Shown here: positions 16,786 through 37,477 of the stretch, in pieces
Layout of the letters: each line of letters opens with the position of its first letter
Numbering within the stretch: position 1 is the stretch's first letter
NCBI GenBank assembly: GCA_963731585.1
Contig: CAVSWC010000011.1
Span: 1-64,000 of the forward strand
Direction: 5' to 3'
DNA: 64,000 nt
Source: CANKHA01 sp963731585
GTDB lineage: Bacteria; Pseudomonadota; Alphaproteobacteria; Rhizobiales; Xanthobacteraceae
The notes under the pieces: generated by a model
What the model saw: the letters and a program-made list of their open reading frames with translations, nothing else
Databases searched by the model: none
What the model was told of the DNA's origin: nothing
Program-made: the position numbers and the translations under genes

Positions 16786-17214
16786 ATGGCAAAGAAAGTC
16801 ACCGGTTATCTCAAGCTGCAAGTACCGGCGGGAGCCGCTAATCCCTCACCGCCCATCGGTCCCGCGCTCGGTCAGCGCGGCCTCAACATCATGGAATTCT
16901 GCAAGGCCTTCAACGCGCAAACGCAGCAGCTGGAAAAGGGGGCGCCGACCCCCGTGGTCATCACCATCTATGCCGATCGTTCCTTCACCTTCGAGATGAA
17001 GACGCCGCCGGTGTCCCACTTCCTGAAGAAGGCAGCGGGACTCACGGCGGGCTCGAAAACGCCGGGCCGTGACAAGGCCGGCGCCGTGACCAAGGCGCAG
17101 GTGCGCGAGATCGCGGAAAAGAAGATGAAGGACCTGAACTGCGGCACGGTCGAAGCGGCCATGCGCATGATCGAGGGTTCCGCCCGCTCCATGGGCCTTG
17201 AGGTGAGGGAGTAA
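16786..17214 (+). CDS. rplK: 50S ribosomal protein L11
   Basis: A 142-residue protein (MAKKVTGYLKLQVPAGAANP). The N-terminal domain holds PPIGPALGQRGLNIMEFCKA, the thiostrepton/GTPase-centre contact; the C-terminal rRNA-binding domain holds GSARSMGLEVRE at the end. Length matches the family. Followed after five bases by rplA, the usual L11 operon. Confidence 0.97.
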   Translation: MAKKVTGYLKLQVPAGAANPSPPIGPALGQRGLNIMEFCKAFNAQTQQLEKGAPTPVVITIYADRSFTFEMKTPPVSHFLKKAAGLTAGSKTPGRDKAGAVTKAQVREIAEKKMKDLNCGTVEAAMRMIEGSARSMGLEVRE

Positions 17215-17219
17215 GGACC

Positions 17220-17918
17220 ATGGCAAAGATCGGCAAGCGTTTGCAGAAAGCCCGCGAAAATATCGATCGCACTAAGCTTTATCCTCTCGCAGAGGCGGTG
17301 AAGATGGTGAAGGCGCGCGCCACGGCGAAGTTCGATGAGACGATCGAGGTCGCGATGAATCTCGGCGTCGATCCGCGCCACTCCGACCAGATGGTCCGCG
17401 GCGTCGTCAGTCTGCCGAACGGTTCCGGCCGCACGGTGCGCGTCGGCGTGTTCGCCCGCGGCGCTAAGGCGGACGAGGCCCGTGCCGCCGGCGCCGATAT
17501 CGTCGGCGCCGAGGATCTGGTGGAGAAGGTCAACGGCGGCGAGATCAATTTCGACCGCTGCATCGCCACGCCCGACATGATGCCGCTGGTCGGCCGCCTG
17601 GGTAAGGTGCTCGGTCCGCGCGGCATGATGCCCAACCCGAAGGTGGGCACCGTGACCATGGACATCACCAATGCGGTCAAGGGCGCCAAGGGCGGCTCGG
17701 TGGAATTCCGCGTCGAGAAGGCCGGCATCGTCCAGGCCGGCGTCGGCAAGGCCTCCTTCCAGGAGAACCAACTGGTTGAGAACATTAAGGCTTTGGCTGA
17801 TGCGGTGCAGAAGGCCAAGCCGCCGGGGGCCAAGGGCCACTACATCAACCGGGTGGCGATCTCCTCCTCTCAGGGCCCTGGCGTAAAAATCGAGCTTTCG
17901 TCGCTATTTGGGGGCTGA
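17220..17918 (+). CDS. rplA: 50S ribosomal protein L1
   Basis: A 232-residue protein of the L1 stalk (MAKIGKRLQKARENIDRTKL). Conserved segments VEVAMNLGVDPRHSDQMVRG-like near residue 43 and PMMPNPKVGTVT-type near residue 135 (GPRGMMPNPKVGTVTMDI) identify it. L1 normally represses its own operon by binding the rplK leader. The gene ends just before the promoter-like signal of rplJL. Confidence 0.97.
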   Translation: MAKIGKRLQKARENIDRTKLYPLAEAVKMVKARATAKFDETIEVAMNLGVDPRHSDQMVRGVVSLPNGSGRTVRVGVFARGAKADEARAAGADIVGAEDLVEKVNGGEINFDRCIATPDMMPLVGRLGKVLGPRGMMPNPKVGTVTMDITNAVKGAKGGSVEFRVEKAGIVQAGVGKASFQENQLVENIKALADAVQKAKPPGAKGHYINRVAISSSQGPGVKIELSSLFGG

Positions 17919-17943
17919 CGCGCAGGAAAATTCCTCCTATATA
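17915..17943 (+). promoter_or_regulatory. Putative sigma-70 promoter for rplJL
   Basis: CTGACG at 17915-17920 and TATATA at 17938-17943 are separated by 17 bases. The pair sits at the end of rplA, ahead of a 385-base untranslated leader to rplJ. Not tested; the -35 box differs from TTGACA at two positions. Confidence 0.45.
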
Positions 17944-17949
17944 GGGGCC

Positions 17950-18328
17950 ATCACGATAGAGAGGTCTTCACCACGACCGGTAGGTTTGCCGGAAGGAGTT
18001 GAAGCTTTGAAGGGATCCGGTCCGGCTGACGCCGGTCCGGAAAGACCGGGGGTTTTCGCCTCCGGTCATCGTCCTGTCCGAGACTGCAGGTGCCTGAATC
18101 CTCAGGCTTAATTTCCTGCACAGACGGGTAAGACCGAATTCGGGAATGCTCTCGGGCAGGCCCCAAATCGGTTCGAACCTCGAACGGAAACCGGCGCGGT
18201 CAAGTCGCGTCCGGGCAGGGCATGTGAGCGCCGTCCTGCCCTGATTCGTCAGAAACAGGCGGACGGCATGTGCAACCCGGCGGTTGCTCGTGCTGTGCAC
18301 GTGAACCGCCAACCGGAAAGAGCTTGCT
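17950..18328 (+). promoter_or_regulatory. Long rplJ leader, likely L10-binding autoregulatory RNA
   Basis: No gene. The leader holds a strong hairpin, ccggtccggctgacgccggt with the following ccgg (about 18017-18041), then a T-rich stretch after ACCGGGGG, and further structured GC-rich sequence up to the GTG of rplJ. In bacteria the L10-L12 complex binds the rplJ leader and represses translation; length and position fit that model. The exact kink-turn was not traced. Confidence 0.45.
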
Positions 18329-18847
18329 GTGGATCGAGCGGAAAAAAAAGAGGCCGTCGCGGCGTTAAACGAGGCCTTCAAGGCCACGAACGTCGTCGTC
18401 GTCGCTCACTATTCCGGCCTCACCGTAGCCCAGATGCAAATTCTGCGTAAGCAGATGAAGCAGGCCGGCGCGCTGGTGAAAGTCGCGAAGAACCGCCTCG
18501 CCAAGATTGCTCTAGAGGGTACCGACGTTGCTTCCATCTCGCCCTTGTTGAAGGGGCCGACAGTGATTGCCTTCTCGGGTGATCCGGTGGCTGCGCCGAA
18601 GGTCGCCGTCGATTTTGCCAAGGCGAACGAAAAGTTCGTCATCCTCGGCGGATCGATGGGCAAGACCGCCCTAAATCCGGACGGCGTCAAGGCTCTGGCC
18701 GCGCTGCCGTCGCTGGATGAACTGCGGGCGAAGATCGTCGGGCTCATTCAGGCCCCGGCGACCAAGATCGCCCAGGTTGTCAACGCTCCGGCCGCGAAGG
18801 TCGCGCGTGTTGTTCAGGCTTATGCCTCAAAGAGCGAAGCGGCGTGA
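18329..18847 (+). CDS. rplJ: 50S ribosomal protein L10
   Basis: A 172-residue protein beginning with GTG (MDRAEKKEAVAALNEAFKAT). VVVVAHYSGLTVAQMQILRK marks the rRNA-binding domain; the C-terminal helix that carries L7/L12 dimers ends VARVVQAYASKSEAA. GTG is supported by GGAAAGAG upstream and by alignment with the family start. rplL follows after 46 bases. Confidence 0.96.
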   Translation: MDRAEKKEAVAALNEAFKATNVVVVAHYSGLTVAQMQILRKQMKQAGALVKVAKNRLAKIALEGTDVASISPLLKGPTVIAFSGDPVAAPKVAVDFAKANEKFVILGGSMGKTALNPDGVKALAALPSLDELRAKIVGLIQAPATKIAQVVNAPAAKVARVVQAYASKSEAA

Positions 18848-18893
18848 GGCCCTTCGCAATCTCGAATGGTTCGAACCTAGAAGGACTGTGTTA

Positions 18894-19268
18894 ATGGCTG
18901 ATTTGTCCAAGATCGTAGACGACCTGTCGGGCCTCACCGTTATGGAGGCCGCCGAGCTCGCGAAGATGCTGGAAGAGAAGTGGGGCGTGACTGCCGCGGC
19001 CGCCGTGGCTGTTGCCGCTGCTCCCGGCGGCGCCGCTGCCGCTCCGGCTGAAGAGAAGACGGAATTCACCGTCGTGCTGACTGCCGCCGGTGACAAGAAG
19101 ATCGAAGTCATCAAGGAGGTGCGCGTGATTACCGGTCTCGGCCTGAAAGAGGCCAAGGATCTGGTCGAGGGCGCTCCGAAGACCGTCAAGGAAGGCGCCA
19201 ACAAGGACGACGCCGCCAAGATCAAGGCCCAGCTCGAAAAGGTGGGTGCCAAGGTCGAACTCAAGTAA
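18894..19268 (+). CDS. rplL: 50S ribosomal protein L7/L12
   Basis: A 124-residue protein from the ATG at 18894 (MADLSKIVDDLSGLTVMEAA). N-terminal dimerisation domain, then an Ala/Pro/Gly hinge (AAAAVAVAAAPGGAAAAPAE), then the globular C-terminal domain with GLGLKEAKDLVEGAPK, which contacts translation factors. An earlier in-frame start in the overlap with rplJ has no support. Confidence 0.97.
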   Translation: MADLSKIVDDLSGLTVMEAAELAKMLEEKWGVTAAAAVAVAAAPGGAAAAPAEEKTEFTVVLTAAGDKKIEVIKEVRVITGLGLKEAKDLVEGAPKTVKEGANKDDAAKIKAQLEKVGAKVELK

Positions 19269-19284
19269 GCGTTCAAAGTCTTGT

Positions 19285-19310
19285 GATCTCGGGGCTTTCG
19301 CCCCGGGATC
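19285..19310 (+). terminator. Hairpin attenuator between rplL and rpoB
   Basis: GATCTCGGGG (19285-19294) pairs with CCCCGGGATC (19301-19310) around the loop CTTTCG, without a following T run. It lies 17 bases after rplL; partial termination or RNA processing at this place sets the ratio of ribosomal protein to RNA polymerase in other bacteria. Confidence 0.55.
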
Positions 19311-19518
19311 GCCACGTTCTGAAAGGTGATCCGCCGCATTCCTGAAGTTGATTTCGCGGACGGCCGGGCCACTCGAGTGATGGCGTAACAAAAGCGCCGC
19401 GCAATTCGGATTTCCCCGAAATTGCGCTTTACCCAGACGTCGGAAGCCGCTCCGCGTCCAAGGGTCCCCGGGTCCCGGCAGTTCCTGCCGAGACGGCATG
19501 GCGAAGCGAGAGGCCACG

Positions 19519-23637
<4,119 letters not shown>

Positions 23638-23640
23638 CGA

Positions 23641-23750
23641 AACTTACGTCCGCTTGCGGCGGAGGTCGGTCGCGGAGCGATCCGGGTGGCGGGCTACGGC
23701 TGCCCCCTCCGCGACCCTGCCCGCGCAGGCGGGGGATGACGAAACAGAAG
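23641..23750. repeat. Palindromic repeat between rpoB and rpoC
   Basis: GGTCGCGGAG (23668-23677) pairs perfectly with CTCCGCGACC (23707-23716); next to it CCTGC...GCAGG makes a small second stem, ending gggggatgacg. The end ...ggcgggggatgacg is the usual tail of Rhizobiales REP-like elements. It separates rpoB from rpoC and may affect read-through or mRNA processing. Confidence 0.6.
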
Positions 23751-23788
23751 AATTTTCCGGCCGCCGAGGCGGCCAAGCGGAGATGGCG

Positions 23789-27992
<4,204 letters not shown>

Positions 27993-28015
27993 CAGCCGTC
28001 AGTCACAAATGGATG

Positions 28016-28045
28016 AAAGGGCCGCCTCCGGGCGGCCCTTTTTTC
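28016..28045 (+). terminator. Rho-independent terminator after rpoC
   Basis: AAAGGGCCGCC (28016-28026) pairs with GGCGGCCCTTT (28031-28041) around TCCG, followed by a T run. As printed, the rpoC frame reads through it, which argues that the frame is wrong there. Confidence 0.85.
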
Positions 28046-28182
28046 TTTGCCACGCGGAGGGTTCGCCCGGCGTGAATTGCAATCTCTTTGCTGCCGCGCG
28101 ACAATGACGGCGGCTGAAGAACAAGCCCGAGCTCAACGGGCGAAAAACAAAAAACCGGGACGGAAAAACTGAGGAGTTCGCG

Positions 28183-29433
28183 ATGCTTTCGAAGGAAGAC
28201 AACGATCGCTCACCCGCGTCGGGCCGGGCACGCCGATGGGCGAGCTGATGCGCCGCTACTGGATTCCGGCGGCGTTCTCGCACCAGATCGCCAAGCCCGA
28301 CTGGCCCGCCGATCCGCGTCCGGCTCATGGGCGAGAATCTCGTTCTCTTCCGCGACACGCAGGGCCGCGTCGGCCTGCTCGACGAGCGCTGTCCGCACCG
28401 CACCGCTTCGCTGTTCTTCGGCCGCAACGAGGAGAGCGGGCTGCGCTGCGTCTATCACGGCCTCAAGTTCGACGTCGACGGCAATTGCGTCGACCTGCCC
28501 TGCGTGCCGCAGATTCACGATGCTGCAGCACCAGAGCGTCAAGACTACATGAAGGCGAAGGCCTATCCCTGCATCGAGCGCGGCGGACGTGGTCTGGACC
28601 TATATGGGCCCGCCGGAGCTCAAGCCGGAATTCCCCGATCTCGAATGGACGCTGCGTGCCGGCGTCGCAGCGCTTCGCCACGCGCCACATCCAGGAATGC
28701 AACTGGCTGCAGGGCCTCGAAGGCGGCTTCGACGCGACGCATCTGACCTTCCTGCATGGCGGCGACGCCGAACACGAGCCGGCGCATCGTGGCGACGCTG
28801 CTACGAGGTGATGCCGACCGATTTCGGCTTCGTCGTCGGCACCGGCCGCGAGCCGGCAGAACGGCACCGATGATGTGGAACATCGAACGTGATGCTGATG
28901 CCGTTCCACAAGATCATCTCGTCGGTCCCGCATGCCGCGCATGTCTGGGCGCCGATCGATGACGAGAACACGATGCTCTACAGCGTCAATTTCAATCCCG
29001 ACGCGTCCGCTCACCGACGAGGACCTGGAGCGCTCGAAGGAGTGGCGCGGCATCCACACCGAGAACATTCCCGGCACCGATCACGCCATCCGCAACAAGG
29101 CCAACGACTATCTGATCGACCGCGAGCTGCAGGCGAGCGGGCAGTCCTATACCGGCATGAAGGGGCTCGGCACGCAGGATTGCGCCATCCAGGAATCCAT
29201 GGGGCCGATCGCCGACCGCACGCCGGAGCATCTGCTCGCGAGCGACGCCGCGATCGTCAAGATCCGCCGCTGCTGCTGCAGACGCTGAAGGATCACGCCG
29301 CCGGCAAGCCGTTGCCCGGCATCGAACCCGGAAAGCTATCGCGTGCGCTCGACGCGCGCTGAAGCCGAAAGGCGCGCCAGTCGCGAGGCGTGGCGCGCAG
29401 CGTGCGGTCGATACGCCGGTCGCTGCGGAATAA
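28183..29433 (+). CDS. Rieske aromatic-ring oxygenase, large subunit (frame broken many times)
   Basis: Reassembled from pieces in all three frames. Near residue 66, CPHRTASLFFGRNEE...LRCVYHG gives the Rieske ligands Cys-x-His and Cys-x2-His. Further on, ECNWLQGLEGGFDATHLTFL supplies the His/His of the mononuclear iron site and the bridging Asp. Layout fits phthalate-dioxygenase-type subunits that hydroxylate or demethylate aromatic acids; an electron-transfer partner is not present nearby. At least eight one-base shifts occur, without other decay. The ATG at 28183 follows GAGGAGTTCGCG. The 3' end is approximate (a reading VDTPVAAE before TAA at 29431). Confidence 0.75.
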
Positions 29434-29498
29434 GCTGATCGCCGTCGCGCATCGCCGTGCCGCGAACTGCCGTCATCTTCTCCAGTCGAAAGAGCACA

Positions 29499-31162
29499 AT
29501 GAAGGGCGCCGACGTCATTGCCGAAATGCTGAAGCGCGAGGGCACCGAGTTTCTCGCCTGCTATCCGCGCAATCCGCTGATCGACGCCTGCGCCGAGATC
29601 GACATCCGCCCGATCCTCTGCCGGCAGGAACGCATCGGCGTCGGCATGGCCGACGGCTTCTCGCGCATCCGCAAGGGCAAGCAGAACGGCGTCTTCGCCG
29701 CCCAGCACGGACCAGGCATCGAGAACGCCTTTCGCCGGCGTGGCCCAGGCCTTTTCGGAGAACGTCCCGGTGCTGATCATCCCGGCGAGCTTCCCGCCGA
29801 CCGCCACTATCAGAAGCCGACCTTCCGCGCCGCCGATGTCTACCGCGCCGGTGACCAAATGGTCGGCGCTCGCCTCATCACGTGCAAGGAGCTGCCCGCA
29901 TGTGATGCGCCGCGCCTATCACGCGATGCGCAGCGGCAAGCCCGGCCCGGTGCTGGTCGAAGTGCCGAACGACGTGTTCGAAGCGGAGTATCGAGGGCAA
30001 GCTCGATTACAGCCGGTGCCGGTCGTGCGCAGCGCGCCCGATCCGGACGCGGTCAAGCACGCGGTGAGACTGCTGCTCGCCGCCAAACAGCCGGTGATCT
30101 GGGCGGGGCAGGGCGTGCACTACGCCGATGCCGGCGAGAAGCTCGCCGCGCTCGCCGAGCTGATCCCGGCGCCGGTCGCCTGCACCAATCCCGGGCAAGA
30201 GCGCGATCGCCGAAACCCATCCGCTTGTCGCTCGGCGCGTCGACGCGTTCGCAGCCCGAAGATGTACGCGAACTTCATGGCGCGCGCCGATCTCGTGCTC
30301 GCGATCGGCTCGAGCCTGACCAAGACCTCGTTCGGCCCCGCGCTGCCGAAGGGCAAGACGATCATCCATTCCACCAACGACGCCTCCGACATCAACAAGG
30401 ATCATCGCGCCGATCTTGCGCTCGTCGGCGATGCGGCGCTCGTGATCGATGCGCTGATCGACGAGATCGGCCGGCGAAGCGGCCGGCGCAGTGCGCGCGA
30501 CGCGCATCCGCCGCGCTCAAGGACGAGATCGCCGCGATCAAGAAGGCCTGGCTGCACGGAATGGGCGAAGCACCTCGACTCCGACGAGGTGCCGATCAAC
30601 CAGTACCGCGTCATCCGCGATCTGATGCGCGCGGTGAACCGCGACAACGTCATCATCACCCACGATGCGGGAAGCCCGCGCGAACAGCTGCTTCCCGTTC
30701 TGGGAAACGACCATGCCGCATTCCTATCTCGGCTGGGGCAAGTCGACGCAGCTGGGCTACGGCCTCGGGCCTCGTGATGGGCGCCAAGCTGGCCGCGCCC
30801 GAAAAGCTCTGCATCAACGTGATGGGCGACTGCTCCTTCGGCATGACCGGGATGGACATCGAGACGGCGTCGCGCAACGGCATCGGCATCCTCACGATCG
30901 TCTTCAACAACTCCGTGATGGCGTGCGAGCGCCACGTGCTGGAAACCTCGACCGCGAAATACGGCGCGCTGTCGGTCGGCGGCAATTACACCAAGGTCGC
31001 CGAAGGGTTGAATGTCGCTTCGCGCCGCGTGGAGAAACCGGCCGATATCGTGCCGGCGCATCAAGCACGCGATCAAGACGACGGAGACGCGGCAAGCCCT
31101 TCCTGCTCGAGATCATCGCCAAGGAAGGCTACGATTTCTCGCGCTATGGATCGCGCGATTAG
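29499..31162 (+). CDS. ThDP-dependent enzyme, acetolactate-synthase-like (frame broken many times)
   Basis: Begins MKGADVIAEMLKREGTEFLA. The pyrimidine-binding domain is visible (ERIGVGMADGFSRIRKGKQN, AAQHGPGIENAF); the middle domain has KQPVIWAGQGVHYADAGEKL and ADLVLAIGSSLTKT; the C-terminal domain has the cofactor motif GDCSFGMTGMDIETASRNGI ending in FNNS, where the usual GDG is GDC. Related enzymes decarboxylate or ligate 2-oxo acids; the substrate cannot be told, though the Rieske gene before it points to aromatic-acid breakdown. More than eight one-base shifts, both insertions and deletions. Confidence 0.7.
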
Positions 31163-31225
31163 CGAGATGAGCCGCCAAGGCCGAGCAGAACAAAGCCGCC
31201 AAGGCCAGCAAATCGGGAGAAGCAC

Positions 31226-32240
31226 ATGCTCCGCGTGATCGTTGCTCTGGCTGCCTGCGCTCTGTCGCCGTGCCGGCGCAGGCGCAGCCGCTTTCTTCGA
31301 AGGCAAGACCATCACCATCATCACCAGCACGGGCGCGGGCGGCGGCTATGACGTCACCGCGCGGCTCGTCGCGCGCCACATGCCGAAATACATCCCCGGC
31401 AATCCGACGATGATCGTGCAGAACATGCCGGGCGGCGGCAATGTGCTCGCCACCAATCACATGTACACCATCGCGCCGAAGGACGGCACGATGATCGCAC
31501 GCTGCATCAACGCCGATCCCGCTGCATCAGGTGCTCGACGGCCACGGCGTGCGTTACGACGCCGAGCAAGTTCAACTGGCTCGGCTCGACCGGCTCGGAA
31601 AACGAGGTGATCTTCACCTGGCACACCACCGGCGTCACAGACATCGAGGAGGCCAAGAAGAAGGAAGTCATCCTCGGCGGCACCGGCGTCGGCTCCGGCA
31701 TCGTCATCATCCCGACCGCGATGAACAATCTGCTCGGCACCAAGTTCAAGATGGTGATCGGCTACAAGAGCTCGGAGGACCTGAACCTCGCGATGCAGCG
31801 CGGCGAGGTCGAGGCGCGCGCCTTCAGCCTGACCTCGGTGAAAGGCCAACGCGCCGATTGGATGAAGGAGAAGAAGATCAATTTCATCGCGCAGGCCGGC
31901 GCGCATCGCGCGCATGAGCTGCCGGACGTGCCGCTCCTGACCGAGCTCGCCAAGAACGACGAGGAGCGCGCAGATCCTCACGCTGATCTCCTCGCCGCCC
32001 AGCCTCGGCCGTCCCTTTACGGCGCCGCCCGATATGCCCGCCGAGCGGCTCGCGATCCTGCGCAAGGCCTTCGCGGATACATTGAAGGACAAGGCTTTCC
32101 TCGAAGAGGCCGAAAAACTGAAGCTGGACATCGAGCCGATGAGCGCGGAGGAGGTCACCAAGATCGTCCGCGAGGTGGTCAATGCCTCGCCGGAGGTGGT
32201 GGCCAAGGCCCGCGCCATGATGGGCAAAGAGGGGAAATAA
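31226..32240 (+). CDS. Second Bug/TctC-family periplasmic binding protein (frame broken)
   Basis: Signal peptide MLRVIVALAACALS ... PAQAQ, then FFEGKTITIITSTGAGGGYD, PTMIVQNMPGGGNVLATNHM and GTKFKMVIGYKSSEDLNLAM, the expected order for the family. It ends DASPEVVAKARAMMGKEGK-like (NASPEVVAKARAMMGKEGK). Shifts lie near 31270, 31301, 31515, 31565 and 31970. Corrected length about 335 residues. It shares the layout, not close identity, with the protein at 12549-13578. Probably the solute receptor for the compound degraded by the two genes before it. Confidence 0.75.
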
Positions 32241-32836
32241 GTCCAGCTTTCACCCTAACTTGACGGCGTGACGCTGCGTCCTGGCGTCCGCCGGCAAAAC
32301 CGCAGCCCATTTAGCCTTAGGGTTTGTTCATCGCCCGTCATCCGGCCGGACGAATGGATCCGGCCGCCTTGGCCAGGATGCGGCATCGAGCTGGCACGGA
32401 AAGGACAGGGGAGAGGGGTGGCCTGCGAGCGGGCCTTAAAAGACGCCGGAAGCGGACGCTTTAGCGGTGCTCCCGCCGCGCTCAGCCCGAATTCGCGTAA
32501 ACCTCATTCCTGCCTGATTTTGCGGGCTTTTCTTGCTTGACACCCGGGGGGCGGGCCCGTACAAACCGCCTACTTTCCGGCAGGCGGTGAGCTTTTAAAC
32601 GGCCGGATCAGGACGCGTCCAAGCGTCTCGATCCAAAAAGCTCAAACGCTGCCTCTGACAGCCTGATGTCAGATACAACCGGCGCAAGACCGCGCGCTTT
32701 TCGCGTTGCGGTCCTCTGGAACGAAAGGCGCTCTTCCGCATCCAAGGCGGATGGCGCGATTTCGTTTTGCGCGACGGTCTGCCGGCGAAACGTAACGATG
32801 CCGGGGCGCAAGCCCAAACCGCAAGTGAAGGCGAAG
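32241..32836. other. Intergenic region upstream of rpsL
   Basis: No gene supported. It contains the strong promoter at 32537-32565 and about 270 bases of leader to rpsL. Short overlapping frames at 32595-33125 are shadows. Confidence 0.6.
32537..32565 (+). promoter_or_regulatory. Sigma-70 promoter of the str operon
   Basis: TTGACA (32537-32542), a 17-base GC-only spacer (cccggggggcgggcccg) and TACAAA (32560-32565). Consensus -35 box and ideal spacing ahead of rpsL-rpsG-fusA-tuf. The GC-only spacer could act as a stringent-type discriminator region (inference). Confidence 0.75.
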
Positions 32837-32837
32837 A

Positions 32838-33209
32838 ATGCCGACCATTAATCAGTTGATCGCCAATCCGCGGCGCCCGGTGAAGGCGCGCAACAAGGTG
32901 CCGGCGCTGCAGGCGAGCCCGCAAAAGCGCGGCGTTTGCACGCGCGTCTACACCACCACCCCGAAGAAGCCGAACTCGGCTCTGCGCAAGGTGGCAAAGG
33001 TGCGGCTCACCAATGGTTTCGAGGTGATCGGCTACATCCCGGGTGAAGGCCACAACCTGCAGGAGCACTCGGTGGTGATGATCCGCGGCGGCCGCGTGAA
33101 GGATCTGCCGGGCGTGCGCTACCACATCCTGCGCGGCGTGCTCGACACCCAGGGCGTCAAGAACCGCAAACAGCGCCGTTCCAAATACGGCGCCAAGCGA
33201 CCCAAGTAA
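32838..33209 (+). CDS. rpsL: 30S ribosomal protein S12
   Basis: A 123-residue protein of the decoding centre (MPTINQLIANPRRPVKARNK). TTPKKPNSALRKVAKVRL and GGRVKDLPGVRYHILRG carry the two lysines whose change gives streptomycin resistance; both are wild type. First gene of the str operon; rpsG follows after 14 bases. Confidence 0.98.
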   Translation: MPTINQLIANPRRPVKARNKVPALQASPQKRGVCTRVYTTTPKKPNSALRKVAKVRLTNGFEVIGYIPGEGHNLQEHSVVMIRGGRVKDLPGVRYHILRGVLDTQGVKNRKQRRSKYGAKRPK

Positions 33210-33223
33210 TTCGGAGCTGATCG

Positions 33224-33694
33224 ATGTCCCGTCGCCACAGTGCGGAAAAGCGAGAGATCATGCCGGACCCGAAATACGGGAACGCGGTGGTCACGAAATT
33301 CATGAATTCGGTGATGTATGCGGGCAAGAAGTCCGTCGCCGAATTGATCGTCTATGGCGCGCTCGATCTGATCGAGGCCAAGACCAAGCAGCAGCCGCTG
33401 GGCGTATTCCAGCAGGCGCTCGACAATGTGATGCCGTCGATCGAAGTGCGCTCCCGCCGCGTCGGCGGCGCGACCTATCAGGTGCCGGTGGAAGTGCGCA
33501 CCACGCGCCGCCAGGCGCTTGGCATTCGCTGGATCATTTCGGCCGCGCGCGAGCGCAATGAAAAGACGATGACGGAGCGGCTTTCGGCTGAGCTGCTGGA
33601 TGCGTCGAATAATCGGGGGAACGCCGTCAAGAAGCGCGAAGACACGCACCGGATGGCGGAAGCCAACCGCGCGTTCTCGCACTATCGCTGGTAA
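33224..33694 (+). CDS. rpsG: 30S ribosomal protein S7
   Basis: A 156-residue 16S rRNA 3'-domain assembly protein (MSRRHSAEKREIMPDPKYGN). GGATYQVPVEVRTTRRQALG and MAEANRAFSHYRW at the end are family signatures. Length is standard. S7 commonly represses the str operon by binding its mRNA. Confidence 0.98.
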   Translation: MSRRHSAEKREIMPDPKYGNAVVTKFMNSVMYAGKKSVAELIVYGALDLIEAKTKQQPLGVFQQALDNVMPSIEVRSRRVGGATYQVPVEVRTTRRQALGIRWIISAARERNEKTMTERLSAELLDASNNRGNAVKKREDTHRMAEANRAFSHYRW

Positions 33695-33722
33695 CGGCGA
33701 ACGGAGAAGAGGACAAACCCCC

Positions 33723-35798
<2,076 letters not shown>

Positions 35799-35859
35799 GC
35801 TTCGGCGCTTACTGAAGACTAACGGTTTGACCTATTAGAGACCCGCACGGGAGAGCGAC

Positions 35860-37050
<1,191 letters not shown>

Positions 37051-37059
37051 GCGAATAGC

Positions 37060-37094
37060 GAGTAGCGAGTAGAACTATTCGCTACTCGCTACTC
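37060..37094 (+). terminator. Hairpin of 7-bp repeats between tuf and rpsJ
   Basis: GAGTAGCGAGTAG (37060-37072) pairs perfectly with CTACTCGCTACTC (37082-37094). Each arm is made of repeats of the heptamer GCGAGTA. No T run follows, so a processing or attenuation site is as likely as a terminator. Confidence 0.55.
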
Positions 37095-37136
37095 ACTAGC
37101 AGCGCGTGAGCTGAAGGGATTGAGGAAAAGACCACA

Positions 37137-37445
37137 ATGAACGGCCAGAACATCCGGATCCGGCTCAAAGCCTTCGATCACCGCATCCTCGATGCGTCGA
37201 CGCGCGAAATCGTCAACACGGCGAAGCGCACCGGCGCGCAGGTGCGTGGGCCGATCCCGCTGCCGACCAAGATCGAGAAATTCACCGTTAACCGCTCGCC
37301 GCACATCGACAAGAAGAGCCGCGAGCAGTTCGAGATGCGCACACACAAGCGCCTGCTCGATATCGTCGATCCGACGCCGCAGACGGTGGACGCGCTGATG
37401 AAGCTCGACCTGGCCGCCGGCGTGGACGTCGAGATCAAGTTGTAA
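37137..37445 (+). CDS. rpsJ: 30S ribosomal protein S10
   Basis: A 102-residue protein (MNGQNIRIRLKAFDHRILDA), also the transcription factor NusE. PIPLPTKIEKFTVNRSPHID and REQFEMRTHKRLLDI are typical. First gene of the S10 operon; rplC follows closely. Confidence 0.98.
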   Translation: MNGQNIRIRLKAFDHRILDASTREIVNTAKRTGAQVRGPIPLPTKIEKFTVNRSPHIDKKSREQFEMRTHKRLLDIVDPTPQTVDALMKLDLAAGVDVEIKL

Positions 37446-37477
37446 GAGCAGGACAGAGAGAAGACAGGACAATGCCG

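Noticed and set aside
28183..31162. Pseudogene decay of the Rieske and ThDP genes
   Set aside because: Every catalytic motif is intact and stops arise only from single-base shifts; true decay would also show missense changes and larger deletions.
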